This document shows positions 25,601 to 40,600 of a stretch of 64,000 nucleotides of DNA, in pieces. The position numbers and the translations under genes are program-made. The notes below the pieces were generated by a model, which saw only the letters and a program-made list of their open reading frames with translations, did not search any database and was not told the origin of the DNA. This stretch comes from Cyrtodaria siliqua (lineage: Eukaryota; Mollusca; Bivalvia; Adapedonta; Hiatellidae), in NCBI GenBank assembly GCA_037043455.1, contig JAWPHD010011274.1, positions 1 to 64,000 on the forward strand, given 5' to 3'. Positions within the stretch are counted from its first letter, which is position 1, and each line of letters starts with the position of its first letter.

Positions 25601-28600
25601 CATGACCTTTACAATCTGTGAAAGTTTCATTCAAATCCGATCATAAATATCTGAGATCTAGCGCGAACAAGATTTTCATCATGACGTCACTGGCGGCATC
25701 TTGGTTGACGTCATGACCCCAAAAGCTTCGCGGCACTATTCCAGAATGAGCTCTATCACTGTGTAAACTTTAGAGGCCGTGCGACCAGTCTTACTATGAA
25801 AAGTGGCGGTCAGAAGAATAAAGTCAAAATCTTGCCGAACAACAACAATAGGTCTTTCCACTGGAAGGTGGAAAGCCCTAATAATGGTTTCGCGTATCTG
25901 TATGTGCGTGCAAGACGGGTACTGCGTTACGCCCGACACTGAATATTTAGGTCTGAGCTATGTATCATCTTCACGTGTATACATTCGTCTGCCCCACGTC
26001 CCACCCATACGCACATTATTTGGCGAAGTTTCATCATTATCAGACTGGAAATCTTTAGGGAGAGAAGCGTGAACAAGGTATTTCTTAGATATTCGCTGGC
26101 GGCCATACTGAATGTCGCAGCGACCCAAAAAATTGCAATGCACAACTACAAGATAAGTACATTATTTTGACAAAGATTCACCAAGAAGGGACATGTAGTT
26201 CTTGGGCAGAAGCGATTTTAATCTTCTTTAGTTTCTACGTTACTGTGACGTCATTAATGACGTCAGCTAAAAATAAACTTCACGTTCGTATTTGCAATCA
26301 TATGTTCTACAAAACTGACAAATTTTACGTGTCTACGGCAATTTTTCACATTTTACGTCATTGACGTCATCGTATTTTGGTCCTATGGCAACAATTTACC
26401 AACGTTGCGTTTTGAGTGGACTTTATTTTTGAAAAGTAAATTGAAAGGCCTTACAAATGGTACATATGTTCTTGATAACAATTTCAACCGTTACTGAGAT
26501 ATAGGTGGTTATTGGTGTTTACACCTATCGCTTACCTATGACCTTGACCTTTGACCTGGTGACCTGATTTTCCCAGACTTGGTCAAGGTCACATAGTGGC
26601 ACATATTTGAGGGCATTGTTGGCGCTAGCTGGTTCGGTTTTCGAAATATACTTAGAAGTTTCTATTTTAGCCTGTTTAAAATTAAACCACTATGGCCGCC
26701 ATATCCGATGACGTCATCAAATATTTTTCACACGATCGATAGAAGATGATGAAAACATGATTGTGGTAAAGTTTCAAAATGGTCATGCAATAATTGTATT
26801 TTTGACGATTATTTCCAGTTTTTAAGCGTCTGGCGTCTCTGACGCCATCACGTTATGACGTCATGACCCCGCATGACCTTCTTGCACAACTAGACCATGA
26901 CCTTTACAATCTGTGAAAGTTTCATTCAAATCCGATCATAAATATCTGAGATCTAGTGCGAACAAGATTTTCATCATGACGTCACTGGCGGCCATCTTGG
27001 TTGACGTCATGACCCCAAAAGCTTCGCGGCACTATTCCAGAATGAGCTCTATCACTGTGTAAACTTTAGAGGCCGTGCGACCAGTCTTACTATGAAAAGT
27101 GGCGGTCAGAAGAATAAAGTCAAAATCTTGCCGAACAACAACAATAGGTCTTTCCACTGGAAGGTGGAAAGCCCTAATAATGGTTTCGCGTATCTGTATG
27201 TGCGTGCAAGACGGGTACTGCGTTACGCCCGACACTGAATATTTAGGTCTGAGCTATGTATCATCTTCACGTGTATACATTCGTCTGCCCCACGTCCCAC
27301 CCATACGCACATTATTTGGCGAAGTTTCATCATTATCAGACTGGAAATCTTTAGGGAGAGAAGCGTGAACAAGGTATTTCTTAGATATTCGCTGGCGGCC
27401 ATACTGAATGTCGCAGCGACCCAAAAAATTGCAATGCACAACTACAAGATAAGTACATTATTTTGACAAAGATTCACCAAGAAGGGACATGTAGTTCTTG
27501 GGCAGAAGCGATTTTAATCTTCTTTAGTTTCTACGTTACTGTGACGTCATTAATGACGTCAGCTAAAAATAAACTTCACGTTCGTATTTGCAATCATATG
27601 TTCTACAAAACTGACAAATTTTACGTGTCTACGGCAATTTTTTCACATTTTACGTCATTGACGTCATCGTATTTTGGTTCCTATGGCAACAATTTACCAA
27701 CGTTGCGTTTTGAGTGGACTTTATTTTTGAAAAGTAAATTGAAAGGCCTTACAAATGGTACATATGTTCTTGATAACAATTTCAACCGTTACTGAGATAT
27801 AGGTGGTTATTGGTGTTTACACCTATCGCTTACCTATGACCTTGACCTTTGACCTGGTGACCTGATTTTCCCAGACTTGGTCAAGGTCACATAGTGGCAC
27901 ATATATGAGGGCATTGTTGGCGCTAGCTGGTTCGGTTTTCGAAATATACTTAGAAGTTTCTATTTTAGCCTGTTTAAAATTAAACCACTATGGCCGCCAT
28001 ATCCGATGACGTCATCAAATATTTTTCACACGATCGATAGAAGATGATGAAAACATGATTGTGGTAAAGTTTCAAAATGGTCATGCAATAATTGTATTTT
28101 TGACGATTATTTCCAGTTTTTAAGCGTCTGGCGTCTCTGACGCCATCACGTTATGACGTCATGACCCCGCATGACCTTCTTGCACAACTAGACCATGACC
28201 TTTACAATCTGTGAAAGTTTCATTCAAATCCGATCATAAATATCTGAGATCTAGCGCGAACAAGATTTTCATCATGACGTCACTGGCGGCCATCTTGGTT
28301 GACGTCATGACCCCAAAAGCTTCGCGGCACTATTCCAGAATGAGCTCTATCACTGTGTAAACTTTAGAGGCCGTGCGACCAGTCTTACTATGAAAAGTGG
28401 CGGTCAGAAGAATAAAGTCAAAATCTTGCCGAACAACAACAATAGGTCTTTCCACTGGAAGGTGGAAAGCCCTAATAATGGTTTCGCGTATCTGTATGTG
28501 CGTGCAAGACGGGTACTGCGTTACGCCCGACACTGAATATTTAGGTCTGAGCTATGTATCATCTTCACGTGTATACATTCGTCTGCCCCACGTCCCACTC

Positions 28601-31600
28601 ATACGCACATTATTTGGCGAAGTTTCATCATTATCAGACTGGAAATCTTTAGGGAGAGAAGCGTGAACAAGGTATTTCTTAGATATTCGCTGGCGGCCAT
28701 ACTGAATGTCGCAGCGACCCAAAAAATTGCAATGCACAACTACAAGATAAGTACATTATTTTGACAAAGATTCACCAAGAAGGGACATGTAGTTCTTGGG
28801 CAGAAGCGATTTTAATCTTCTTTAGTTTCTACGTTACTGTGACGTCATTAATGACGTCAGCTAAAAATAAACTTCACGTTCGTATTTGCAATCATATGTT
28901 CTACAAAACTGACAAATTTTACGTGTCTACGGCAATTTTTCACATTTTACGTCATTGACGTCATCGTATTTTGGTTCCTATGGCAACAATTTACCAACGT
29001 TGCGTTTTGAGTGGACTTTATTTTTGAAAAGTAAATTGAAAGGCCTTACAAATGGTACATATGTTCTTGATAAGAATTTCAACCGTTACTGAGATATAGG
29101 TGGTTATTGGTGTTTACACCTATCGCTTACCTATGACCTTGACCTTTGACCTGGTGACCTGATTTTCCCAGACTTGGTCAAGGTCACATAGTGGCACATA
29201 TTTGAGGGCATTGTTGGCGCTAGCTGGTTCGGTTTTCGAAATATACTTAGAAGTTTCTATTTTAGCCTGTTTAAAATTAAACCACTATGGCCGCCATATC
29301 CGATGACGTCATCAAATATTTTTCACACGATCGATAGAAGATGATGAAAACATGATTGTGGTAAAGTTTCAAAATGGTCATGCAATAATTGTATTTTTGA
29401 CGATTATTTCCAGTTTTTAAGCGTCTGGCGTCTCTGACGCCATCACGTTATGACGTCATGACCCCGCATGACCTTCTTGCACAACTAGACCATGACCTTT
29501 ACAATCTGTGAAAGTTTCATTCAAATCCGATCATAAATATCTGAGATCTAGCGCGAACAAGATTTTCATCATGACGTCACTGGCGGCCATCTTGGTTGAC
29601 GTCATGACCCCAAAAGCTTCGCGGCACTATTCCAGAATGAGCTCTATCACTGTGTAAACTTTAGAGGCCGTGCGACCAGTCTTACTATGAAAAGTGGCGG
29701 TCAGAAGAATAAAGTCAAAATCTTGCCGAACAACAACAATAGGTCTTTCCACTGGAAGGTGGAAAGCCCTAATAATGGTTTCGCGTATCTGTATGTGCGT
29801 GCAAGACGGGTACTGCGTTACGCCCGACACTGAATATTTAGGTCTGAGCTATGTATCATCTTCACGTGTATACATTCGTCTGCCCCACGTCCCACCCATA
29901 CGCACATTATTTGGCGAAGTTTCATCATTATCAGACTGGAAATCTTCAGGGAGAGAAGCGTGAACAAGGTATTTCTTAGATATTCGCTGGCGGCCATACT
30001 GAATGTCGCAGCGACCCAAAAAATTGCAATGCAAAACTACAAGATAAGTACATTATTTTGACAAAGATTCACCAAGAAGGGACATGTAGTTCTTGGGCAG
30101 AAGCGATTTTAATCTTCTTTAGTTTCTACGTTACTGTGACGTCATTAATGACGTCAGCTAAAAATAAACTTCACGTTCGTATTTGCAATCATATGTTCTA
30201 CAAAACTGACAAATTTTACGTGTCTACGGCAATTTTTCACATTTTACGTCATTGACGTCATCGTATTTTGGTTCCTATGGCAACAATTTACCAACGTTGC
30301 GTTTTGAGTGGACTTTATTTTTGAAAAGTAAATTGAAAGGCCTTACAAATGGTACATATGTTCTTGATAACAATTTCAACCGTTACTGAGATATAGGTGG
30401 TTATTGGTGTTTACACCTATCGCTTACCTATGACCTTGACCTTTGACCTGGTGACCTGATTTTCCCAGACTTGGTCAAGGTCACATAGTGGCACATATTT
30501 GAGGGCATTGTTGGCGCTAGCTGGTTCGGTTTTCGAAATATACTTAGAAGTTTCTATTTTAGCCTGTTTAAAATTAAACCACTATGGCCGCCATATCCGA
30601 TGACGTCATCAAATATTTTTCACACGATCGATAGAAGATGATGAAAACATGATTGTGGTAAAGTTTCAAAATGGTCATGCAATAATTGTATTTTTGACGA
30701 TTATTTCCAGTTTTTAAGCGTCTGGCGTCTCTGACGCCATCACGTTATGACGTCATGACCCCGCATGACCTTCTTGCACAACTAGACCATGACCTTTACA
30801 ATCTGTGAAAGTTTCATTCAAATCCGATCATAAATATCTGAGATCTAGCGCGAACAAGATTTTCATCATGACGTCACTGGCGGCCATCTTGGTTGACGTC
30901 ATGACCCCAAAAGCTTCGCGGCACTATTCCAGAATGAGCTCTATCACTGTGTAAACTTTAGAGGCCGTGCGACCAGTCTTACTATGAAAAGTGGCGGTCA
31001 GAAGAATAAAGTCAAAATCTTGCCGAACAACAACAATAGGTCTTTCCACTGGAAGGTGGAAAGCCCTAATAATGGTTTCGCGTATCTGTATGTGCGTGCA
31101 AGACGGGTACTGCGTTACGCCCGACACTGAATATTTAGGTCTGAGCTATGTATCATCTTCACGTGTATACATTCGTCTGCCCCACGTCCCACCCATACGC
31201 ACATTATTTGGCGAAGTTTCATCATTATCAGACTGGAAATCTTTAGGGAGAGAAGCGTGAACAAGGTATTTCTTAGATATTCGCTGGCGGCCATACTGAA
31301 TGTCGCAGCGACCCAAAAAATTGCAATGCACAACTACAAGATAAGTACATTATTTTGACAAAGATTCACCAAGAAGGGACATGTAGTTCTTGGGCAGAAG
31401 CGATTTTAATCTTCTTTAGTTTCTACGTTACTGTGACGTCATTAATGACGTCAGCTAAAAATAAACTTCACGTTCGTATTTGCAATCATATGTTCTACAA
31501 AACTGACAAATTTTACGTGTCTACGGCAATTTTTCACATTTTACGTCATTGACGTCATCGTATTTTGGTTCCTATGGCAACAATTTACCAACGTTACTTT

Positions 31601-34600
31601 TTGAGTGGACTTTATTTTTGAAAAGTAAATTGAAAGGCCTTACAAATGGTACATATGTTCTTGATAACAATTTCAACCGTTACTGAGATATAGGTGGTTA
31701 TTGGTGTTTACACCTATCGCTTACCTATGACCTTGACCTTTGACCTGGTGACCTGATTTTCCCAGACTTGGTCAAGGTCACATAGTGGCACATATATGAG
31801 GGCATTGTTGGCGCTAGCTGGTTCGGTTTTCGAAATATACTTAGAAGTTTCTATTTTAGCCTGTTTAAAATTAAACCACTATGGCCGCCATATCCGATGA
31901 CGTCATCAAATATTTTTCACACGATCGATAGAAGATGATGAAAACATGATTGTGGTAAAGTTTCAAAATGGTCATGCAATAATTGTATTTTTGACGATTA
32001 TTTCCAGTTTTTAAGCGTCTGGCGTCTCTGACGCCATCACGTTATGACGTCATGACCCCGCATGACCTTCTTGCACAACTAGACCATGACCTTTACAATC
32101 TGTGAAAGTTTCATTCAAATCCGATCATAAATATCTGAGATCTAGCGCGAACAAGATTTTCATCATGACGTCACTGGCGGCCATCTTGGTTGACGTCATG
32201 ACCCCAAAAGCTTCGCGGCACTATTCCAGAATGAGCTCTATCACTGTGTAAACTTTAGAGGCCGTGCGACCAGTCTTACTATGAAAAGTGGCGGTCAGAA
32301 GAATAAAGTCAAAATCTTGCCGAACAACAACAATAGGTCTTTCCACTGGAAGGTGGAAAGCCCTAATAATGGTTTCGCGTATCTGTATGTGCGTGCAAGA
32401 CGGGTACTGCGTTACGCCCGACACTGAATATTTAGGTCTGAGCTATGTATCATCTTCACGTGTATACATTCGTCTGCCCCACGTCCCACCCATACGCACA
32501 TTATTTGGCGAAGTTTCATCATTATCAGACTGGAAATCTTTAGGGAGAGAAGCGTGAACAAGGTATTACTTAGATATTCGCTGGCGGCCATACTGAATGT
32601 CGCAGCGACCCAAAAAATTGCAATGCACAACTACAAGATAAGTACATTATTTTGACAAAGATTCACCAAGAAGGGACATGTAGTTCTTGGGCAGAAGCGA
32701 TTTTAATCTTCTTTAGTTTCTACGTTACTGTGACGTCATTAATGACGTCAGCTAAAAATAAACTTCACGTTCGTATTTGCAATCATATGTTCTACAAAAC
32801 TGACAAATTTTACGTGTCTACGGCAATTTTTCACATTTTACGTCATTGACGTCATCGTATTTTGGTTCCTATGGCAACAATTTACCAACGTTGCGTTTTG
32901 AGTGGACTTTATTTTTGAAAAGTAAATTGAAAGGCCTTACAAATGGTACATATGTTCTTGATAACAATTTCAACCGTTACTGAGATATAGGTGGTTATTG
33001 GTGTTTACACCTATCGCTTACCTATGACCTTGACCTTTGACCTGGTGACCTGATTTTCCCAGACTTGGTCAAGGTCACATAGTGGCACATATTTGAGGGC
33101 ATTGTTGGCGCTAGCTGGTTCGGTTTTCGAAATATACTTAGAAGTTTCTATTTTAGCCTGTTTAAAATTAAACCACTATGGCCGCCATATCCGATGACGT
33201 CATCAAATATTTTTCACACGATCGATAGAAGATGATGAAAACATGATTGTGGTAAAGTTTCAAAATGGTCATGCAATAATTGTATTTTTGACGATTATTT
33301 CCAGTTTTTAAGCGTCTGGCGTCTCTGACGCCATCACGTTATGACGTCATGACCCCGCATGACCTTCTTGCACAACTAGACCATGACCTTTACAATCTGT
33401 GAAAGTTTCATTCAAATCCGATCATAAATATCTGAGATCTAGCGCGAACAAGATTTTCATCATGACGTCACTGGCGGCCATCTTGGTTGACGTCATGACC
33501 CCAAAAGCTTCGCGGCACTATTCCAGAATGAGCTCTATCACTGTGTAAACTTTAGAGGCCGTGCGACCAGTCTTACTATGAAAAGTGGCGGTCAGAAGAA
33601 TAAAGTCAAAATCTTGCCGAACAACAACAATAGGTCTTTCCACTGGAAGGTGGAAAGCCCTAATAATGGTTTCGCGTATCTGTATGTGCGTGCAAGACGG
33701 GTACTGCGTTACGCCCGACACTGAATATTTAGGTCTGAGCTATGTATCATCTTCACGTGTATACATTCGTCTGCCCCACGTCCCACCCATACGCACATTA
33801 TTTGGCGAAGTTTCATCATTATCAGACTGGAAATCTTTAGGGAGAGAAGCGTGAACAAGGTATTTCTTAGATATTCGCTGGCGGCCATACTGAATGTCGC
33901 AGCGACCCAAAAAATTGCAATGCACAACTACAAGATAAGTACATTATTTTGACAAAGATTCACCAAGAAGGGACATGTAGTTCTTGGGCAGAAGCGATTT
34001 TAATCTTCTTTAGTTTCTACGTTACTGTGACGTCATTAATGACGTCAGCTAAAAATAAACTTCACGTTCGTATTTGCAATCATATGTTCTACAAAACTGA
34101 CAAATTTTACGTGTCTACGGCAATTTTTCACATTTTACGTCATTGACGTCATCGTATTTTGGTTCCTATGGCAACAATTTACCAACGTTGCGTTTTGAGT
34201 GGACTTTATTTTTGAAAAGTAAATTGAAAGGCCTTACAAATGGTACATATGTTCTTGATAACAATTTCAACCGTTACTGAGATATAGGTGGTTATTGGTG
34301 TTTACACCTATCGCTTACCTATGACCTTGACCTTTGACCTGGTGACCTGATTTTCCCAGACTTGGTCAAGGTCACATAGTGGCACATATTTGAGGGCATT
34401 GTTGGCGCTAGCTGGTTCGGTTTTCGAAATATACTTAGAAGTTTCTATTTTAGCCTGTTTAAAATTAAACCACTATGGCCGCCATATCCGATGACGTCAT
34501 CAAATATTTTTCACACGATCGATAGAAGATGATGAAAACATGACTGTGGTAAAGTTTCAAAATGGTCATGCAATAATTGTATTTTTGACGATTATTTCCA

Positions 34601-37600
34601 GTTTTTAAGCGTCTGGCGTCTCTGACGCCATCACGTTATGACGTCATGACCCCGCATGACCTTCTTGCACAACTAGACCATGACCTTTACAATCTGTGAA
34701 AGTTTCATTCAAATCCGATCATAAATATCTGAGATCTAGCGCGAACAAGATTTTCATCATGACGTCACTGGCGGCCATCTTGGTTGACGTCATGACCCCA
34801 AAAGCTTCGCGGCACTATTCCAGAATGAGCTCTATCACTGTGTAAACTTTAGAGGCCGTGCGACCAGTCTTACTATGAAAAGTGGCGGTCAGAAGAATAA
34901 AGTCAAAATCTTGCCGAACAACAACAATAGGTCTTTCCACTGGAAGGTGGAAAGCCCTAATAATGGTTTCGCGTATCTGTATGTGCGTGCAAGACGGGTA
35001 CTGCGTTACGCCCGACACTGAATATTTAGGTCTGAGCTATGTATCATCTTCACGTGTATACATTCGTCTGCCCCACGTCCCACCCATACGCACATTATTT
35101 GGCGAAGTTTCATCATTATCAGACTGGAAATCTTTAGGGAGAGAAGCGTGAACAAGGTATTTCTTAGATATTCGCTGGCGGCCATACTGAATGTCGCAGC
35201 GACCCAAAAAATTGCAATGCACAACTACAAGATAAGTACATTATTTTGACAAAGATTCACCAAGAAGGGACATGTAGTTCTTGGGCAGAAGCGATTTTAA
35301 TCTTCTTTAGTTTCTACGTTACTGTGACGTCATTAATGACGTCAGCTAAAAATAAACTTCACGTTCGTATTTGCAATCATATGTTCTACAAAACTGACAA
35401 TTTTACGTGTCTACGGCAATTTTTCACATTTTACGTCATTGACGTCATCGTATTTTGGTTCCTATGGCAACAATTTACCAACGTTGCGTTTTGAGTGGAC
35501 TTTATTTTTGAAAAGTAAATTGAAAGGCCTTACAAATGGTACATATGTTCTTGATAACAATTTCAACCGTTACTGAGATATAGGTGGTTATTGGTGTTTA
35601 CACCTATCGCTTACCTATGACCTTGACCTTTGACCTGGTGACCTGATTTTCCCAGACTTGGTCAAGGTCACATAGTGGCACATATATGAGGGCATTGTTG
35701 GCGCTAGCTGGTTCGGTTTTCGAAATATACTTAGAAGTTTCTATTTTAGCCTGTTTAAAATTAAACCACTATGGCCGCCATATCCGATGACGTCATCAAA
35801 TATTTTTCACACGATCGATAGAAGATGATGAAAACATGATTGTGGTAAAGTTTCAAAATGGTCATGCAATAATTGTATTTTTGACGATTATTTCCAGTTT
35901 TTAAGCGTCTGGCGTCTCTGACGCCATCACGTTATGACGTCATGACCCCGCATGACCTTCTTGCACAACTAGACCATGACCTTTACAATCTGTGAAAGTT
36001 TCATTCAAATCCGATCATAAATATCTGAGATCTAGCGCGAACAAGATTTTCATCATGACGTCACTGGCGGCCATCTTGGTTGACGTCATGACCCCAAAAG
36101 CTTCGCGGCACTATTCCTGAATGAGCTCTATCACTGTGTAAACTTTAGAGGCCGTGCGACCAGTCTTACTATGAAAAGTGGCGGTCAGAAGAATAAAGTC
36201 AAAATCTTGCCGAACAACAACAATAGGTCTTTCCACTGGAAGGTGGAAAGCCCTAATAATGGTTTCGCGTATCTGTATGTGCGTGCAAGACGGGTACTGC
36301 GTTACGCCCGACACTGAATATTTAGGTCTGAGCTATGTATCATCTTCACGTGTATACATTCGTCTGCCCCACGTCCCACCCATACGCACATTATTTGGCG
36401 AAGTTTCATCATTATCAGACTGGAAATCTTTAGGGAGAGAAGCGTGAACAAGGTATTTCTTAGATATTCGCTGGCGGCCATACTGAATGTCGCAGCGACC
36501 CAAAAAATTGCAATGCACAACTACAAGATAAGTACATTATTTTGACAAAGATTCACCAAGAAGGGACATGTAGTTCTTGGGCAGAAGCGATTTTAATCTT
36601 CTTTAGTTTCTACGTTACTGTGACGTCATTAATGACGTCAGCTAAAAATAAACTTCACGTTCGTATTTGCAATCATATGTTCTACAAAACTGACAAATTT
36701 TACGTGTCTACGGCAATTTTTCACATTTTACGTCATTGACGTCATCGTATTTTGGTTCCTATGGCAACAATTTACCAACGTTGCGTTTTGAGTGGACTTT
36801 ATTTTTGAAAAGTAAATTGAAAGGCCTTACAAATGGTACATATGTTCTTGATAACAATTACAACCGTTACTGAGATATAGGTGGTTATTGGTGTTTACAC
36901 CTATCGCTTACCTATGACCTTGACCTTTGACCTGGTGACCTGATTTTCCCAGACTTGGTCAAGGTCACATAGTGGCACATATTTGAGGGCATTGTTGGCG
37001 CTAGCTGGTTCGGTTTTCGAAATATACTTAGAAGTTTCTATTTTAGCCTGTTTAAAATTAAACCACTATGGCCGCCATATCCGATGACGTCATCAAATAT
37101 TTTTCACACGATCGATAGAAGATGATGAAAACATGATTGTGGTAAAGTTTCAAAATGGTCATGCAATAATTGTATTTTTGATGATTATTTCCAGTTTTTA
37201 AGCGTCTGGCGTCTCTGACGCCATCACGTTATGACGTCATGACCCCGCATGACCTTCTTGCACAACTAGACCATGACCTTTACAATCTGTGAAAGTTTCA
37301 TTCAAATCCGATCATAAATATCTGAGATCTAGTGCGAACAAGATTTTCATCATGACGTCACTGGCGGCCATCTTGGTTGACGTCATGACCCCAAAAGCTT
37401 CGCGGCACTATTCCAGAATGAGCTCTATCACTGTGTAAACTTTAGAGGCCGTGCGACCAGTCTTACTATGAAAAGTGGCGGTCAGAAGAATAAAGTCAAA
37501 ATCTTGCCGAACAACAACAATAGGTCTTTCCACTGGAAGGTGGAAAGCCCTAATAATGGTTTCGCGTATCTGTATGTGCGTGCAAGACGGGTACTGCGTT

Positions 37601-40600
37601 ACGCCCGACACTGAATATTTAGGTCTGAGCTATGTATCATCTTCACGTGTATACATTCGTCTGCCCCACGTCCCACCCATACGCACATTATTTGGCGAAG
37701 TTTCATCATTATCAGACTGGAAATCTTTAGGGAGAGAAGCGTGAACAAGGTATTTCTTAGATATTCGCTGGCGGCCATACTGAATGTCGCAGCGACCCAA
37801 AAAATTGCAATGCACAACTACAAGATAAGTACATTATTTTGACAAAGATTCACCAAGAAGGGACATGTAGTTCTTGGGCAGAAGCGATTTTAATCTTCTT
37901 TAGTTTCTACGTTACTGTGACGTCATTAATGACGTCAGCTAAAAATAAACTTCACGTTCGTATTTGCAATCATATGTTCTACAAAACTGACAAATTTTAC
38001 GTGTCTACGGCAATTTTTCACATTTTACGTCATTGACGTCATCGTATTTTGGTTCCTATGGCAACAATTTACCAACGTTGCGTTTTGAGTGGACTTTATT
38101 TTTGAAAAGTAAATTGAAAGGCCTTACAAATGGTACATATGTTCTTGATAACAATTTCAACCGTTACTGAGATATAGGTGGTTATTGGTGTTTACACCTA
38201 TCGCTTACCTATGACCTTGACCTTTGACCTGGTGACCTGATTTTCCCAGACTTGGTCAAGGTCACATAGTGGCACATATATGAGGGCATTGTTGGCGCTA
38301 GCTGGTTCGGTTTTCGAAATATACTTAGAAGTTTCTATTTTAGCCTGTTTAAAATTAAACCACTATGGCCGCCATATCCGATGACGTCATCAAATATTTT
38401 TCACACGATCGATAGAAGATGATGAAAACATGATTGTGGTAAAGTTTCAAAATGGTCATGCAATAATTGTATTTTTGACGATTATTTCCAGTTTTTAAGC
38501 GTCTGGCGTCTCTGACGCCATCACGTTATGACGTCATGACCCCGCATGACCTTCTTGCACAACTAGACCATGACCTTTACAATCTGTGAAAGTTTCATTC
38601 AAATCCGATCATAAATATCTGAGATCTAGCGCGAACAAGATTTTCATCATGACGTCACTGGCGGCCATCTTGGTTGACGTCATGACCCCAAAAGCTTCGC
38701 GGCACTATTCCAGAATGAGCTCTATCACTGTGTAAACTTTAGAGGCCGTGCGACCAGTCTTACTATGAAAAGTGGCGGTCAGAAGAATAAAGTCAAAATC
38801 TTGCCGAACAACAACAATAGGTCTTTCCACTGGAAGGTGGAAAGCCCTAATAATGGTTTCGCGTATCTGTATGTGCGTGCAAGACGGGTACTGCGTTACG
38901 CCCGACACTGAATATTTAGGTCTGAGCTATGTATCATCTTCACGTGTATACATTCGTCTGCCCCACGTCCCACCCATACGCACATTATTTGGCGAAGTTT
39001 CATCATTATCAGACTGGAAATCTTTAGGGAGAGAAGCGTGAACAAGGTATTTCTTAGATATTCGCTGGCGGCCATACTGAATGTCGCAGCGACCCAAAAA
39101 ATTGCAATGCACAACTACAAGATAAGTACATTATTTTGACAAAGATTCACCAAGAAGGGACATGTAGTTCTTGGGCAGAAGCGATTTTAATCTTCTTTAG
39201 TTTCTACGTTACTGTGACGTCATTAATGACGTCAGCTAAAAATAAACTTCACGTTCGTATTTGCAATCATATGTTCTACAAAACTGACAAATTTTACGTG
39301 TCTACGGCAATTTTTCACATTTTACGTCATTGACGTCATCGTATTTTGGTTCCTATGGCAACAATTTACCAACGTTGCGTTTTGAGTGGACTTTATTTTT
39401 GAAAAGTAAATTGAAAGGCCTTACAAATGGTACATATGTTCTTGATAACAATTTCAACCGTTACTGAGATATAGGTGGTTATTGGTGTTTACACCTATCG
39501 CTTACCTATGACCTTGACCTTTGACCTGGTGACCTGATTTTCCCAGACTTGGTCAAGGTCACATAGTGGCACATATTTGAGGGCATTGTTGGCGCTAGCT
39601 GGTTCGGTTTTCGAAATATACTTAGAAGTTTCTATTTTAGCCTGTTTAAAATTAAACCACTATGGCCGCCATATCCGATGACGTCATCAAATATTTTTCA
39701 CACGATCGATAGAAGATGATGAAAACATGATTGTGGTAAAGTTTCAAAATGGTCATGCAATAATTGTATTTTTGACGATTATTTCCAGTTTTTAAGCGTC
39801 TGGCGTCTCTGACGCCATCACGTTATGACGTCATGACCCCGCATGACCTTCTTGCACAACTAGACCATGACCTTTACAATCTGTGAAAGTTTCATTCAAA
39901 TCCGATCATAAATATCTGAGATCTAGTGCGAACAAGATTTTCATCATGACGTCACTGGCGGCCATCTTGGTTGACGTCATGACCCCAAAAGCTTCGCGGC
40001 ACTATTCCAGAATGAGCTCTATCACTGTGTAAACTTTAGAGGCCGTGCGACCAGTCTTACTATGAAAAGTGGCGGTCAGAAGAATAAAGTCAAAATCTTG
40101 CCGAACAACAACAATAGGTCTTTCCACTGGAAGGTGGAAAGCCCTAATAATGGTTTCGCGTATCTGTATGTGCGTGCAAGACGGGTACTGCGTTACGCCC
40201 GACACTGAATATTTAGGTCTGAGCTATGTATCATCTTCACGTGTATACATTCGTCTGCCCCACGTCCCACCCATACGCACATTATTTGGCGAAGTTTCAT
40301 CATTATCAGACTGGAAATCTTTAGGGAGAGAAGCGTGAACAAGGTATTTCTTAGATATTCGCTGGCGGCCATACTGAATGTCGCAGCGACCCAAAAAATT
40401 GCAATGCACAACTACAAGATAAGTACATTATTTTGACAAAGATTCACCAGGAAGGGACATGTAGTTCTTGGGCAGAAGCGATTTTAATCTTCTTTAGTTT
40501 CTACGTTACTGTGACGTCATTAATGACGTCAGCTAAAAATAAACTTCACGTTCGTATTTGCAATCATATGTTCTACAAAACTGACAAATTTTACGTGTCT

